Assembly (NCBI GenBank): GCA_964504565.1
Contig: CAZDEY010000015.1
Location: forward strand, 30,196-94,195
Direction of reading: 5' to 3'
Source of the DNA: Cesiribacter sp964504565
GTDB taxonomy: Bacteria; Bacteroidota; Bacteroidia; Cytophagales; Cyclobacteriaceae
Length of the DNA stretch: 64,000 nucleotides
Shown here piece after piece: positions 1 through 8,480 of this stretch. The notes under the pieces are model-generated. The model was not told where the DNA came from and searched no databases. It worked only from the letters and a program-made list of their open reading frames with translations. The translations under genes and the position numbers were made by a program. How positions within the stretch are numbered: the first letter of the stretch is position 1; each line of letters opens with the position of its first letter.

Positions 1-996
1 AACAACTATAGGATACGCCCCGGAACTCAAATCCTGAACTAAATTCTTATTTAACCTGATGCCCCAGTTAAAAAGTAAATCCTGCAAGCCCGTAACCTGA
101 GGTATGGCTAAATTGCCGCCCTGGGTTAAACTGTCCATTTCTACCTGAGCCCCATCCATAGCTAATAAAATTTTTCCCCCACCTAACAGATATTGGTCTA
201 GCTGCAGCTTTTCTTCCTCACTAAAGCGAGCCGATGGTTTGGCAATTATTAGTGCTTGGGGTAACTCATTTAGTAATTGAGAAGTACCTAATTTCTTAAA
301 GGTATACTGGGTAGAAATTGCTTCCTGAATACTGGCAACCTGAATACTATCTACTTCTCCGTGGCCGCTTAACCACCCTACTACCGGCGGCTCGGTGGCG
401 GTTAGCGATTGTATTGTGCTAGCTAATTCGTATTCTATACCCTCGGCCGATTGGTTTAAGCGTTCCTCGGGCGTTGCGCCGGCGTTACCCTTAAGCAACG
501 TAACGCCTTTCTCGCGGCCGCCATAGCTTACCACCGCGCCGGGAAAGACTAGTCTTTCGGTACGTTTACCTTCCTCATTATCGAAAATATTGGTAGGCTG
601 AATTCCCTTGGTAGCCAATGATTGATAGAATTCATTCCGGGTACGCTCGCTTCCGGCCAGGGCAGGATCTACAAACCGGTACTGTATATTTTGGCCTCCA
701 TAGTTTTTAAATTCTTCCAGATTTTCCCGGATGCTCCGCTTCAGTCGTTTAAAACCAGCCGGCATCTCCCCTTCTAAATACACATCTATATACACTACAT
801 CATCCAGGTTCTGAAGTAGGTTTTGCGTACCTTCGGTTATAGTAAATCGCTGGTCGGCGGTAAGGTCTATCCGGAAAAAATTGCGACTGGCCCAGGCATT
901 TAAAATAAGTATCAGCATGATACCAATTCCTAACCAAAGCCAATCAGAAATCTTCTTTTGCTTGCCGGTATAGGCTGAACTGGTTCGGTCTACCAT
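1..996 (-). CDS. gldG: Gliding motility ABC transporter auxiliary protein GldG (partial, N-terminal part)
   Basis: The reading frame is open from an ATG at 996 to the left edge of the window, giving 332 codons without a stop; the C-terminus lies outside. The N-terminus is cytoplasmic, followed by a membrane segment at about residues 16-35, then a long soluble region of the type found in the ABC_transp_aux/GldG family. GldG works with GldA (ATPase) and GldF (permease) in the complex required for gliding in Flavobacterium-type bacteria. The start overlaps the gldF stop by 7 bp, so translation is probably coupled. The order gldA-gldF-gldG on the minus strand supports the name. Confidence 0.88.
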   Translation of the reverse strand, partial: MVDRTSSAYTGKQKKISDWLWLGIGIMLILILNAWASRNFFRIDLTADQRFTITEGTQNLLQNLDDVVYIDVYLEGEMPAGFKRLKRSIRENLEEFKNYGGQNIQYRFVDPALAGSERTRNEFYQSLATKGIQPTNIFDNEEGKRTERLVFPGAVVSYGGREKGVTLLKGNAGATPEERLNQSAEGIEYELASTIQSLTATEPPVVGWLSGHGEVDSIQVASIQEAISTQYTFKKLGTSQLLNELPQALIIAKPSARFSEEEKLQLDQYLLGGGKILLAMDGAQVEMDSLTQGGNLAIPQVTGLQDLLFNWGIRLNKNLVQDLSSGAYPIVV

Positions 997-1718
997 GTGC
1001 GGCTGCTAAGTTTAGTACGGGTTAAGAGTAGAACCAAAGCAATCAGGCTAAGGAAATACAAAATATTACGGCTGTCTAGCAATCCTTTGCTTAGCACCTG
1101 GTAATGATAAAGCATACCTAGCTGCTGAATAATGTATGACCCACCGGCCCATACATTTATTGCGGCCAAAGATTCAAAGCCGGAATAAAGCAAAAAGCAA
1201 AGAAATAGTGCCAGCAAAAAAGCTACGATCTGATTATCGCTTAAGCTGGAAGCCAGCAAGCCAATAGCCGCAAATGACGCCCCTAGCAAAAATAAACCAA
1301 TATAGGAACCGGCTACGGCGGCCCCATCGATATTGCCGACTGGCGCAGCCAATTGGTACAGACTATAATAGTACAACAGAGTCGGTAGTAAGGCCAATAT
1401 TAATAAGAATAAGCTACTGAGGTATTTACCTAGTATAATTTCCCAATCACTTACCGGTTTGGTTATAAGTAATTCTAGTGTGCCGGATTTCTTTTCTTCG
1501 GCAAGCATACGCATAGTTATGGCCGGCAGCAGAAACATTAATACAAATGGACTGTAGGTGAAAAAGGTATCGAGGTCAGCATAGCCCCAATTTAAAACCG
1601 AGGTTTCCGGAAATACCCAAACGAAAAGGCCGGTTCCTACCAGAAAAACTGCCAACACTACGTAGGCTATCAGCGAGCTTAAGAAGCTATTGACTTCCTT
1701 CCAGAATATATGAATCAT
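990..1718 (-). CDS. gldF: Gliding motility ABC transporter permease GldF
   Basis: This 242-residue integral membrane protein has about six hydrophobic segments and an ABC-2 type permease layout. A cytoplasmic loop with the sequence AEEKKSGTLELL, typical of the family, follows the second membrane segment. It should pair with GldA and GldG in the cytoplasmic membrane. The start overlaps the end of gldA by 4 bp (ATGA) and its end overlaps gldG by 7 bp, so the three form one tightly coupled operon. The length is normal for GldF. The transported substrate of this complex is not established. Confidence 0.92.
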   Translation of the reverse strand: MIHIFWKEVNSFLSSLIAYVVLAVFLVGTGLFVWVFPETSVLNWGYADLDTFFTYSPFVLMFLLPAITMRMLAEEKKSGTLELLITKPVSDWEIILGKYLSSLFLLILALLPTLLYYYSLYQLAAPVGNIDGAAVAGSYIGLFLLGASFAAIGLLASSLSDNQIVAFLLALFLCFLLYSGFESLAAINVWAGGSYIIQQLGMLYHYQVLSKGLLDSRNILYFLSLIALVLLLTRTKLSSRTW

Positions 1719-2653
1719 GCTGAAATTACTTCCTCCGCAGAAGAGTTTAGGGTCAATTCCCGGAAAATCTTTTCCAGACTATTTTCTTCGGTTCCCATGC
1801 TGGCTAGCGGCAAATCGTTGGAGGCTACATATTGAATTAATTCTTTTTTAGCCAAGCTTTCGTTCGAAGTAAACAGTTTGAATGACTGATTTGTAAGGGG
1901 CTGAACTTCCTGTATGGACGATAAGGCTAAAAAACTATCCGCAGCAATGGGTTTATCAAAACTGACTTTAACTATTCGGCTAGAATCTGAATTCTGTAGC
2001 TTTGCTAATGGACTGTCGGCAACAATATTACCCTGATTAATAATTACCACCCGATCGCATAATGCCTGTACTTCCTGCATTATATGAGTGCTAAACACCA
2101 CAGTCTTATTAGCCCGGATACCCCTGATCACCTCCCTAATTTCTAAAATCTGATTTGGGTCTAAGCCAGTAGTAGGCTCATCCAGAATCAGGACGTTAGG
2201 ATCGTGAACCAGTGCCTGGGCCAGGCCTACCCGTTGGCGGTAGCCTTTACTCAGGGCAGCAATACGCTTATTTTGCTCCCGTTCTAGTCCGCAAAGTTTA
2301 ACAACTTCTTTTACTCGGGAAGCCCGATTTTTACGATTTACGCCCTGTATGCCGGCTACAAAATGCAGGTATTCGTGTACGTAGGCCTCCAGGTATAGAG
2401 GGTTATGTTCGGGCAAATAGCCAATATGTTTTTGGGCTTGAATTGGTTTTTCCTGAACAGCGATATCCAGCACACGAACCCCGCCGCTGGTGGGGGGAAT
2501 ATAACCGGTAGCAATTTTCATGGTAGTACTTTTACCCGCGCCATTAGGGCCTAAAAAACCCACAATTTCGCCCGGCTGTACCGAAAAGCTAATTCCGTTA
2601 ACGGCCCGTTGATTACCGTACTGTTTCACTACCTGATTTACTACTAACGACAT
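1715..2653 (-). CDS. gldA: Gliding motility ABC transporter ATP-binding protein GldA
   Basis: A 312-residue ABC ATPase with Walker A GPNGAGKST at about residues 34-42, a signature region LSKGYRQRVGLAQAL, Walker B VLILDEP and the switch histidine in STHIMQEV. A C-terminal extension of about 90 residues follows the nucleotide-binding domain, as in GldA and other DrrA/NatA-like ATPases. It energises the GldFG membrane complex. The ATG lies 30 bp downstream of the SDR gene, so it may share that transcript; overlap with gldF shows translational coupling. Generic NatA-type ATPases look similar, but the gldF/gldG neighbours decide the name. Confidence 0.92.
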   Translation of the reverse strand: MSLVVNQVVKQYGNQRAVNGISFSVQPGEIVGFLGPNGAGKSTTMKIATGYIPPTSGGVRVLDIAVQEKPIQAQKHIGYLPEHNPLYLEAYVHEYLHFVAGIQGVNRKNRASRVKEVVKLCGLEREQNKRIAALSKGYRQRVGLAQALVHDPNVLILDEPTTGLDPNQILEIREVIRGIRANKTVVFSTHIMQEVQALCDRVVIINQGNIVADSPLAKLQNSDSSRIVKVSFDKPIAADSFLALSSIQEVQPLTNQSFKLFTSNESLAKKELIQYVASNDLPLASMGTEENSLEKIFRELTLNSSAEEVISA

Positions 2654-2683
2654 GCGACGGGCAAGTTAAAAATTTTCCGGCAA

Positions 2684-3376
2684 TTACCCTTTAGGCTTAA
2701 GCGGCCTCATTTCTACATCAACCACATGAAAATTCGGGTGAGTATGTATAGCATGATAAATAGCCTCAGCAACATCCTGCGGTCGCATCATATTATCATT
2801 ACTTTCAATACCTTCTATATCGTCGAAAAAATTGGTATTAACCGAACCCGGGTAAATACAGGTTACCTTTATACCATCATTTCTAATTTCTTTAAAAAGA
2901 CTATGGCTGAGGCCACGCACAGCGTGTTTGGTGGCACTATAACCAGCCATTCCCTCCACGCCGGTAGTTCCGGCTATACTGCTAATATTAATAATATGCC
3001 TGGCACCGGCCCTTTTCATTAGCGGAATTATCAAACGTGAACAGTAAAAAACGCCGTTTATATTAAGGTTCACCATTGTATGCCAATCGTCCAAAGAAGT
3101 TTCCGCTAATTTGCCCTGAATCCCCATTCCGGCATTATTAACCAAAACTGCAATATCTTCACCAACATCAGCAATTGTTTTATCGAAAGCTTTTTTTACC
3201 GAATCGGAATTGCTTACATCACATTCAATCCAGGTAAAATTCGGGTTATCTATACTAGGATTGTGACGGTTCCAGGCTACTACCCGCATGCCTTCTTCCA
3301 GAAGTTTTAGCGCGGTTGCCTTACCAATGCCTTTGCTGGCTCCAGTTACAATTGCTATTTTTCCATTTATATCCAT
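2684..3376 (-). CDS. SDR family NAD(P)-dependent oxidoreductase
   Basis: A 230-residue classical short-chain dehydrogenase. The Rossmann motif TGASKGIG is near residues 12-19, NNAG near residue 82, and the catalytic pair is in YSATK with the preceding Ser in NISSIAG. The length and layout resemble YdfG/3-ketoacyl reductase-like enzymes, but the substrate cannot be read from the sequence. It lies 30 bp upstream of gldA on the same strand and could be the first gene of that transcript; 108 bp with a small palindrome separate it from the DinB-like gene upstream. Nothing links it functionally to gliding. Confidence 0.85.
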   Translation of the reverse strand: MDINGKIAIVTGASKGIGKATALKLLEEGMRVVAWNRHNPSIDNPNFTWIECDVSNSDSVKKAFDKTIADVGEDIAVLVNNAGMGIQGKLAETSLDDWHTMVNLNINGVFYCSRLIIPLMKRAGARHIINISSIAGTTGVEGMAGYSATKHAVRGLSHSLFKEIRNDGIKVTCIYPGSVNTNFFDDIEGIESNDNMMRPQDVAEAIYHAIHTHPNFHVVDVEMRPLKPKG

Positions 3377-3438
3377 TTACTTATAAGCTATGGATGAAAA
3401 TATTGTTAACTTAAGGCTTAACTATTAACAAGGTTACT

Positions 3439-3459
3439 CTAATTAACCTCGTTAATTAG
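3439..3459. promoter_or_regulatory. Palindrome upstream of the SDR gene, possible operator
   Basis: Two 9-nt arms (CTAATTAAC and GTTAATTAG) form a perfect inverted repeat around a 3-nt centre. It sits 63-83 bp upstream of the SDR start, in the only sizeable gap of this gene group. It is AT-rich with no T-run after it, so it is a better candidate for a dimeric regulator site than for a terminator. Its function is inference. Confidence 0.25.
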
Positions 3460-3484
3460 GTCAGAATTTACAGAATTAAAGTTT

Positions 3485-3994
3485 CTACAGATACCGTTCT
3501 TCAATTACTTTAATATGATGGCGGGCATGTCCGATTATTATACCCGCTAGTGCCCTAACGCTTACCGGACTACCGCTGGCCGTTCCATTCAGGCTCCAGG
3601 CCGAAGCGGGTATGGTACTAAATAAGCTAATGGTAGCGTGTCGGATAGTGGTAAACTCCTCGGATAAACTGGATAAGGTTCGGCCTTCAAAAATTTTACT
3701 GGCTATGTAATCATTTTCCTCATAGCCCGGGAGGGGAGTAGTATCTCCGCGGCTAATTCTAAGTGCGCGATAGGCCATTATTCGTTCCGTATCGTTCAAA
3801 TGTCCCAATACCTCGGCAATACTCCATTTATCAGGCTGATACTTATAGTCTTTTTTAGCAAACGGCAGGCCGTTAACTAGTTCTTTAACCTCCTGAAAAT
3901 TAGTATGCAGTGTATCAACTAAATCAATATCTTCCCCTACATAATTAAGGTAAGTCTGGTAAAACGGGGCGTATTCGTTTTGGGGTATATGCAT
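3485..3994 (-). CDS. DinB-like (DinB_2) metal-binding four-helix protein
   Basis: A 169-residue protein with the DinB/YfiT layout: an early helix, the region KWSIAEVLGHLNDTERI containing the first conserved histidine (about residue 67), and a C-terminal HARHHIKVI segment that supplies the other histidines of the metal triad. Members act as putative metal-dependent hydrolases or thiol transferases (bacillithiol-type in some phyla); the reaction here is unknown. It starts 9 bp downstream of the PNP gene and is probably cotranscribed with it. Length is normal for the family. Confidence 0.8.
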   Translation of the reverse strand: MHIPQNEYAPFYQTYLNYVGEDIDLVDTLHTNFQEVKELVNGLPFAKKDYKYQPDKWSIAEVLGHLNDTERIMAYRALRISRGDTTPLPGYEENDYIASKIFEGRTLSSLSEEFTTIRHATISLFSTIPASAWSLNGTASGSPVSVRALAGIIIGHARHHIKVIEERYL

Positions 3995-4003
3995 AGCTAT
4001 AAA

Positions 4004-4813
4004 TTAAACATTAACCAGTTTAGTCAGTAAGCGGGTAAGTTTTGGTTCGGCCTGGGCGGCGGCGGCCAGCACTTTTTCAATAGTAACCTGCTCTAAAGCT
4101 TCGGGTGTACATAGGTCGGTAATTACGCTTACAGCACAGACCGGCAAATTCATATGGCGAGCTACAATTACCTCCGGTACCGTACTCATACCAACGGCAT
4201 CGGCACCTATGGTTCTTAAATATTTATACTCCGCCGGGGTTTCTAGGTTTGGACCGGGTACACTCACGTATACACCCCGCTGCAAATTAATACCTAAATC
4301 AGCGGCTACCTTCTTAGCCTTTTGTTGCATATCCGGATCGTAAGTATGAAACATATCCGGAAAGCGAGGCCCTAGCTCGTTTAGGTTGGCCCCTCTGAGT
4401 GGGTTATCGGGCAGCAAGTTTATATGGTCTGTTATCAGCATTAAATCGGCTAACTCAAAATCGGGGCTTAAACCACCCGCTGCATTACTGATAAACAAAC
4501 GTTCTATACCCAATAACTTCAGTACCCTAACCGGAAAAGTTACCTGCGCCAGATCGTAGCCTTCGTAGTAGTGAAAGCGACCTTGCATGGCTACAACATC
4601 CACCCCATTTAATTTACCAAAAATTAACCTGCCACTATGGCTTTCAACCGTTGAAACCGGCATATGCGGAATTGCATCGTAGGGTATAGTAATTTCGGGC
4701 TCAATGCTATAGGCTAATTTACCTAGGCCGGTACCCAATATAATTCCGGTTTTTGGTTTAAACTTAGTTTCGGATTGAATATAGGAAACCGCTTCGTGCA
4801 GTTGGTTCATCAT
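4004..4813 (-). CDS. punA: Purine nucleoside phosphorylase (trimeric PNP-I type)
   Basis: A 269-residue PNP/MTAP-family enzyme, which splits purine nucleosides (inosine, guanosine) with phosphate in the cytoplasm. Visible marks are the phosphate loop GTGLGKL, SHSGRLIFG, the QGRFHYYEGY segment, SNAAGG, and VGMSTVPE near the base/ribose site. The length fits the trimeric class, not the hexameric class represented by the Udp-like enzyme at 30558. Two ATG codons are consecutive at the start. It leads the minus-strand group and faces the FMN reductase gene across 85 bp that must carry both promoters. Confidence 0.92.
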   Translation of the reverse strand: MMNQLHEAVSYIQSETKFKPKTGIILGTGLGKLAYSIEPEITIPYDAIPHMPVSTVESHSGRLIFGKLNGVDVVAMQGRFHYYEGYDLAQVTFPVRVLKLLGIERLFISNAAGGLSPDFELADLMLITDHINLLPDNPLRGANLNELGPRFPDMFHTYDPDMQQKAKKVAADLGINLQRGVYVSVPGPNLETPAEYKYLRTIGADAVGMSTVPEVIVARHMNLPVCAVSVITDLCTPEALEQVTIEKVLAAAAQAEPKLTRLLTKLVNV

Positions 4814-4898
4814 ATGCCAGTAATAAAAAATTTGCTAGTCCAAATAGGAAAATAGGGCTCAGATTTGCAAGCTAGCCAGTGAAAATCCATTTTCGCGT

Positions 4899-5423
4899 AT
4901 GATAGAAATTATTTGCGGCACCAACAGACCCGATTCAGTTTCAGCCCAGGTGGCGCGCTTCTACGAACGGCTGCTAACTACGCGACGGCAGGCTTGTAAG
5001 CTGCTAGACTTAAGTAGGCTACCGGCCGATTTTACCGTAAGTGCCCTTTACGACAATAACGGTACTAACCCGGAATTCAATCTGTTAACAGATCGTCTGA
5101 ATAAAGCGGATAAGTTTGTATTCGTGGTACCGGAATATAACGGATCTTTTCCCGGCGTGCTTAAAGCATTTATTGACGGTATGCCCTACCCTAGCCCGTT
5201 TTCCGGTAAAAAATGTGCATTAGTGGGGCTTTCATCGGGCGTGCAGGGCGCAGGTTTAGCCCTAAGCCACCTTACTGATATTTTTAACTATTTGGGAATG
5301 CACGTATTAGCGCAAAAAGTACGGCTAGCCAATATAGAAACCCATTTTCAGGAAGATAATTTTAGCAATAGCTTATACCAGGAACTGCTGGAAGATCAGG
5401 TAGAGGCTTTGGCTAAATTCTAA
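4899..5423 (+). CDS. NADPH-dependent FMN reductase family protein
   Basis: A 174-residue flavodoxin-like protein. The N-terminal phosphate loop region GTNRPDSVSAQ and the PEYNGSFPGVLKAFID motif (about residues 78-93) are those of the ArsH/ChrR/azoreductase-type NAD(P)H:FMN reductases. It would bind FMN and reduce quinones, azo compounds or metals in the cytoplasm; the physiological substrate cannot be stated. It is transcribed alone, divergent from PNP, and is followed by a strong hairpin terminator at 5537. Confidence 0.88.
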   Translation: MIEIICGTNRPDSVSAQVARFYERLLTTRRQACKLLDLSRLPADFTVSALYDNNGTNPEFNLLTDRLNKADKFVFVVPEYNGSFPGVLKAFIDGMPYPSPFSGKKCALVGLSSGVQGAGLALSHLTDIFNYLGMHVLAQKVRLANIETHFQEDNFSNSLYQELLEDQVEALAKF

Positions 5424-5536
5424 GTCAACGTTCACTGCTCTAATTAATTTGTACCCCAGCATAGCATTTTTTCATTTAGATGCTGATGAACAGCGGCGAA
5501 AGGACCAAAATTACCCGAAATACTGGCAGGTTTAAA

Positions 5537-5570
5537 ACCAAAAGGAAGCTTACTGTAGCTTCCTTTTGGT
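5537..5570. terminator. Perfect 14-bp hairpin, bidirectional terminator
   Basis: Arms 5537-5550 and 5557-5570 pair without mismatch around a 6-nt loop, and T-rich sequence follows on the plus strand. It lies between the converging FMN reductase gene (plus) and the secreted protein gene at 5674 (minus), and can serve both. Confidence 0.85.
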
Positions 5571-5673
5571 TACCATTTTTATTCATATGCTGTAGAACTG
5601 AGTATACGCATATTAGGCCTTCCACAAAAAAGACTGCATCCGGCAGCTTTTCCTATATACATATACCACAATT

Positions 5674-6237
5674 TCAATAATTCTTAACATACAATTGCAC
5701 CTTACCTAAATTGGCTCGTTCGTAGGCGTAGGCCAGGCTTTTGTGCAGGTAGCTATTGGTGGGGTTATAGGTAAAGAAGGAGGCTGAGTTGGGCACCTTT
5801 ACACCCCAGGTACCGCTTAGCTTTAGCTCACCGGGCAAAATAATGGAAGCATGGCCCAGTTGTTCCTCGCTCATGTACACGGCTACTACAGCCTTGCCCT
5901 CGTTGGCGTAGGTTTGGGCGTTGGCTAACACTTTGGGGTCGTAACCTGCGCCCAGAGCCGTCCACTTGCCGCTCTGCTGTAAGTAAGCAACCATTTCCGG
6001 CAGGTTCATGTACCGCTTATCCGCGCTGGCGTAAAAATCTTTTACGTTATATACGGTACTAAAGCATTGGGCGGTAAACTGCTGGCAGCGGTTTTGTCCG
6101 TTCTCCGCATCGGGCGCGCAGGCCTTAAATTCTTCCAGCATCTGGCTCAGCTGCTTTTCCCAACCGGCGTTTAACTGCTGAGCGGGGCACATTACGGCCA
6201 AGCCTAGTAGCACTAGTAATAGGTTAACTTTTTTCAT
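5674..6237 (-). CDS. Secreted protein of unknown function with Cys/His pattern of a papain-like hydrolase
   Basis: A 187-residue protein with a signal peptide (MKK, hydrophobic core to about residue 17, AQQ cleavage region), so it is exported. I do not recognise a named family. After a helical, Cys-containing segment (C40, C51, C58) comes a region with LGHASIILPGE, H129 preceded by Gly and followed by small hydrophobics, then aromatic ASFF at 152-155. A Cys at the start of a helix (C58 in QCFSTVY) followed about 70 residues later by GHA + beta-strand is the arrangement of NlpC/P60-, CHAP- and Tae-type amidases, which cut peptidoglycan peptides. That is a hypothesis. It stands alone, with a hairpin terminator 100 bp downstream. 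Confidence 0.7.
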   Translation of the reverse strand: MKKVNLLLVLLGLAVMCPAQQLNAGWEKQLSQMLEEFKACAPDAENGQNRCQQFTAQCFSTVYNVKDFYASADKRYMNLPEMVAYLQQSGKWTALGAGYDPKVLANAQTYANEGKAVVAVYMSEEQLGHASIILPGELKLSGTWGVKVPNSASFFTYNPTNSYLHKSLAYAYERANLGKVQLYVKNY

Positions 6238-6739
6238 GAGGAGTAGTGTTGAATCAGGCGAGTTGCGCCCGGAATACTAATTATCCGGCTAAAGGTAGCC
6301 CCTCTGCCTACGCTTGGCTAACTAAGCTAGCGGTATAGCCCACGCGGGTAATATGGCCGGCTAGTATAGTGTTAAATCAGAAAATTTAAGCTTTTCCCCG
6401 GATTATATTGGGTTAACCGTAGCCCAAAGCCCTGCCTGATTTAAATATTAGCATAGGTCAATATATACCAGAGCCTAAGCCGGTTACCAAGCGGCTGCTT
6501 TTGTATGAATAGGCTGAGCCAATACTTCTGATGCTAATTGGTCGCGGGCCAGCTTTATATCGAGGCAGCAATTTCGGGCTTGCTCTTCTATTGAATTTGG
6601 AGCCGCTAGTTGGTTAGCACATCATAGTTATACTACTTTTTAATTTTATAGCTATACCCTACACGGGGCAGGTTGGCGAACAAACTAAGCGGTATAACCA
6701 CGGCGGACCGGCTATCTTTAAAGCTGAAGTTGCCCGATT
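6238..6739. other. Intergenic region, no confident gene
   Basis: About 500 bp between divergent genes. The minus strand from about 6625 to 6490 stays open for some 43 codons with coding-like composition but has no usable start and no recognised similarity, so it may be a relic or chance. Promoters for both flanking genes must lie here; no clear -33/-7 pair was identified. Confidence 0.4.
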
Positions 6740-7048
6740 ATGACTGCTGCCCGATATCTGTTCGTATTACTATTCTGCCTAGCCCTGCTCAACCTAAGCT
6801 TTGGCCTACCCAACCGTAAACCTGCGGGTGAACCAACAACTAAACCATTCGGCCGTACAGCAGCATTGCACGCGGACTATAGTACTTTAGCAATTAGGCC
6901 TTACCTACCCCCTACCGATACGCTGCCGGGCACTAAGCCGGCTAAGGCCGAGAAGGTTAAGAAAAGTAAACCGGAGAAATTTCCCCGGCCTAAGGTAAGC
7001 AAGCCTACCTCTAAGCGTAAAGCCCGCCGCGCCAAAACCAGCGGCTAA
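6740..7048 (+). CDS. Small basic exported protein with VSKPTSKRKARRAKT tail (copy A)
   Basis: A 102-residue protein of no family I recognise. Residues 1-22 form a signal peptide ending in SFG; the middle is Pro/Thr/Lys rich and probably unstructured; the last 20 residues are strongly basic and end in KVSKPTSKRKARRAKTSG. The same tail ends the protein at 12548, while the rest of the two proteins is unrelated apart from layout. Eight synonymous changes and one replacement separate the two tail coding sequences, which argues that the peptide is under selection and that both are real genes. It could bind an anionic partner such as nucleic acid, LPS or teichoic-like polymer; this is inference. Confidence 0.7.
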   Translation: MTAARYLFVLLFCLALLNLSFGLPNRKPAGEPTTKPFGRTAALHADYSTLAIRPYLPPTDTLPGTKPAKAEKVKKSKPEKFPRPKVSKPTSKRKARRAKTSG

Positions 7049-7288
7049 AATGTCAAGTACTATCACCCGGTATCAGGTTGGCAATAATCTGGATATACCG
7101 AAATCGATCGGGATATAATCATTCGCTAGCCTTAGCTAGGTTTTGGCTTTTATACGTTCTGTGAATACGATCCTGAATACCAAAGACCAAATTTCAAATA
7201 CAAATAGGAGGTTGTGCTGTATTAAGCTGTATTTGAAAAATAGCTTTATTTGCCTATCAGCCTTACATCAGCCTGTAAAGTTTTAAAA

Positions 7289-7316
7289 GTGGTTGGTTGG
7301 TGAGGGCACCAACCAC
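7289..7316 (-). terminator. Terminator of the desaturase gene
   Basis: On the minus strand a 9-bp stem (7289-7297 with 7308-7316, 10-nt loop) is followed directly by TTTT. It lies 34 bp past the desaturase stop codon. The rest of 7049-7349 shows no gene. Confidence 0.65.
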
Positions 7317-7349
7317 GGAAAGGATTTACTGCCGGGAGATAGTGCTGTA

Positions 7350-8480
7350 TCAGGCTGCTCGCTGGTGCAGGCTTTCGGGCTTTATCTGCTGCTTTTGGCG
7401 GTAAGCCTCCTTGCCCATCAACCTCAACAAGCGGTAGTGACTACCTAAGGCACTCCAGAAGCTGCGGTTTTCCAGGTAGGGCAGGTTAAATTCCTCGGCA
7501 GTTTGCCGCACAATTGGTGCCAGGGCCGGGTAGTGAACGTGGCAAACCTTCGGGAATAAATGGTGTTCAATTTGCCGGTTGAGTCCGCCTAGTAGAAAAG
7601 CGGCTAGTTTGCTCTGCGGGCTAAAATTAGCCGTAGTGCGCAGTTGGTGGGCGGCCCAGGCTTCGTCTAGCTGATTGGCGGCATTGGGCACCGGAAAATC
7701 GGTACCTTCTACCACGTGGGCCAACTGAAACACCAAGCCAAGTACCAAGCCTTCGGCCAAATGCATAGCCACAAACCCCAGCAACACCTGCCACCAGGCA
7801 AAGGGCAGTACAATTACCGGCAGAACTATAAAAAACAGGTAGTATAACGTTTTATAGAAATAGAGGTTGAAATACTCTTTAGCCGGATGAACGGTGGTAT
7901 GCTGCCCGATTTTGCTCTGGTAGAATTTTTTAAAATCTTTAGTAATTACCCAAGCCAGCGAGGCCAGGCTATACAGTATAAAGGCGTAAATATGCTGGTA
8001 GCGCTGAACGCGATTTACCCCCTCGGCCGCATCTAGCCGTACCAAACCCGGAAAAACCTCAATGTCCTCGTCGTGGCCGGGAATATTGGTATAGGTATGG
8101 TGAACAATATTGTGGCTTAGATGCCATACGTAGGGGTTAGCCCCAATCAGGTAAAATATACTGCTGTAAAATTGGTTGGTACGGGCCCGCTGGCCCAGCG
8201 ATCCGTGTATGGCATCGTGGCAAACATTAAAGCCAATTAGTGCCGCGGCAACACCCATAAGCAACGCCAGCCCCAGCGTAACCAGCCCGGAAAACTGCCC
8301 CAGCAGAATAGTGCCGTACAAGCCTAAATAAACCACAATCATAAGGACCGCCTTAAACCACATAGCCGGGTTAGCGGTACGGTCAATCTCATTCTCGCCA
8401 AAGTAGGCATCTACCCGTTGGCGAAGGGTAGCAAAGAAACGGGTGTTGGCGGTGTTGTTGAAACGAATTTTAGCTGACAT
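7350..8480 (-). CDS. Membrane fatty acid desaturase, front-end (Delta6/linoleoyl-CoA desaturase-like) type
   Basis: A 376-residue di-iron membrane desaturase. All three histidine boxes are present: HDAIH at 88-92, HNIVHH at 123-128 and QIEHH at 303-307. A Gln in place of the first His of the third box is the hallmark of front-end (Delta5/Delta6) desaturases; unlike eukaryotic ones it has no N-terminal cytochrome b5 domain, so electrons must come from a separate ferredoxin or cytochrome. Four or more membrane segments flank the boxes. It would introduce double bonds into membrane acyl chains, often a cold response. It is monocistronic with its own terminator; position and regiospecificity are not provable here. 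Confidence 0.9.
   Translation of the reverse strand: MSAKIRFNNTANTRFFATLRQRVDAYFGENEIDRTANPAMWFKAVLMIVVYLGLYGTILLGQFSGLVTLGLALLMGVAAALIGFNVCHDAIHGSLGQRARTNQFYSSIFYLIGANPYVWHLSHNIVHHTYTNIPGHDEDIEVFPGLVRLDAAEGVNRVQRYQHIYAFILYSLASLAWVITKDFKKFYQSKIGQHTTVHPAKEYFNLYFYKTLYYLFFIVLPVIVLPFAWWQVLLGFVAMHLAEGLVLGLVFQLAHVVEGTDFPVPNAANQLDEAWAAHQLRTTANFSPQSKLAAFLLGGLNRQIEHHLFPKVCHVHYPALAPIVRQTAEEFNLPYLENRSFWSALGSHYRLLRLMGKEAYRQKQQIKPESLHQRAA

Noticed and set aside
5480..5680. 66-codon plus-strand ORF after the FMN reductase gene
   Set aside because: It runs straight through the perfect terminator hairpin at 5537-5570 and has no coding-like features.
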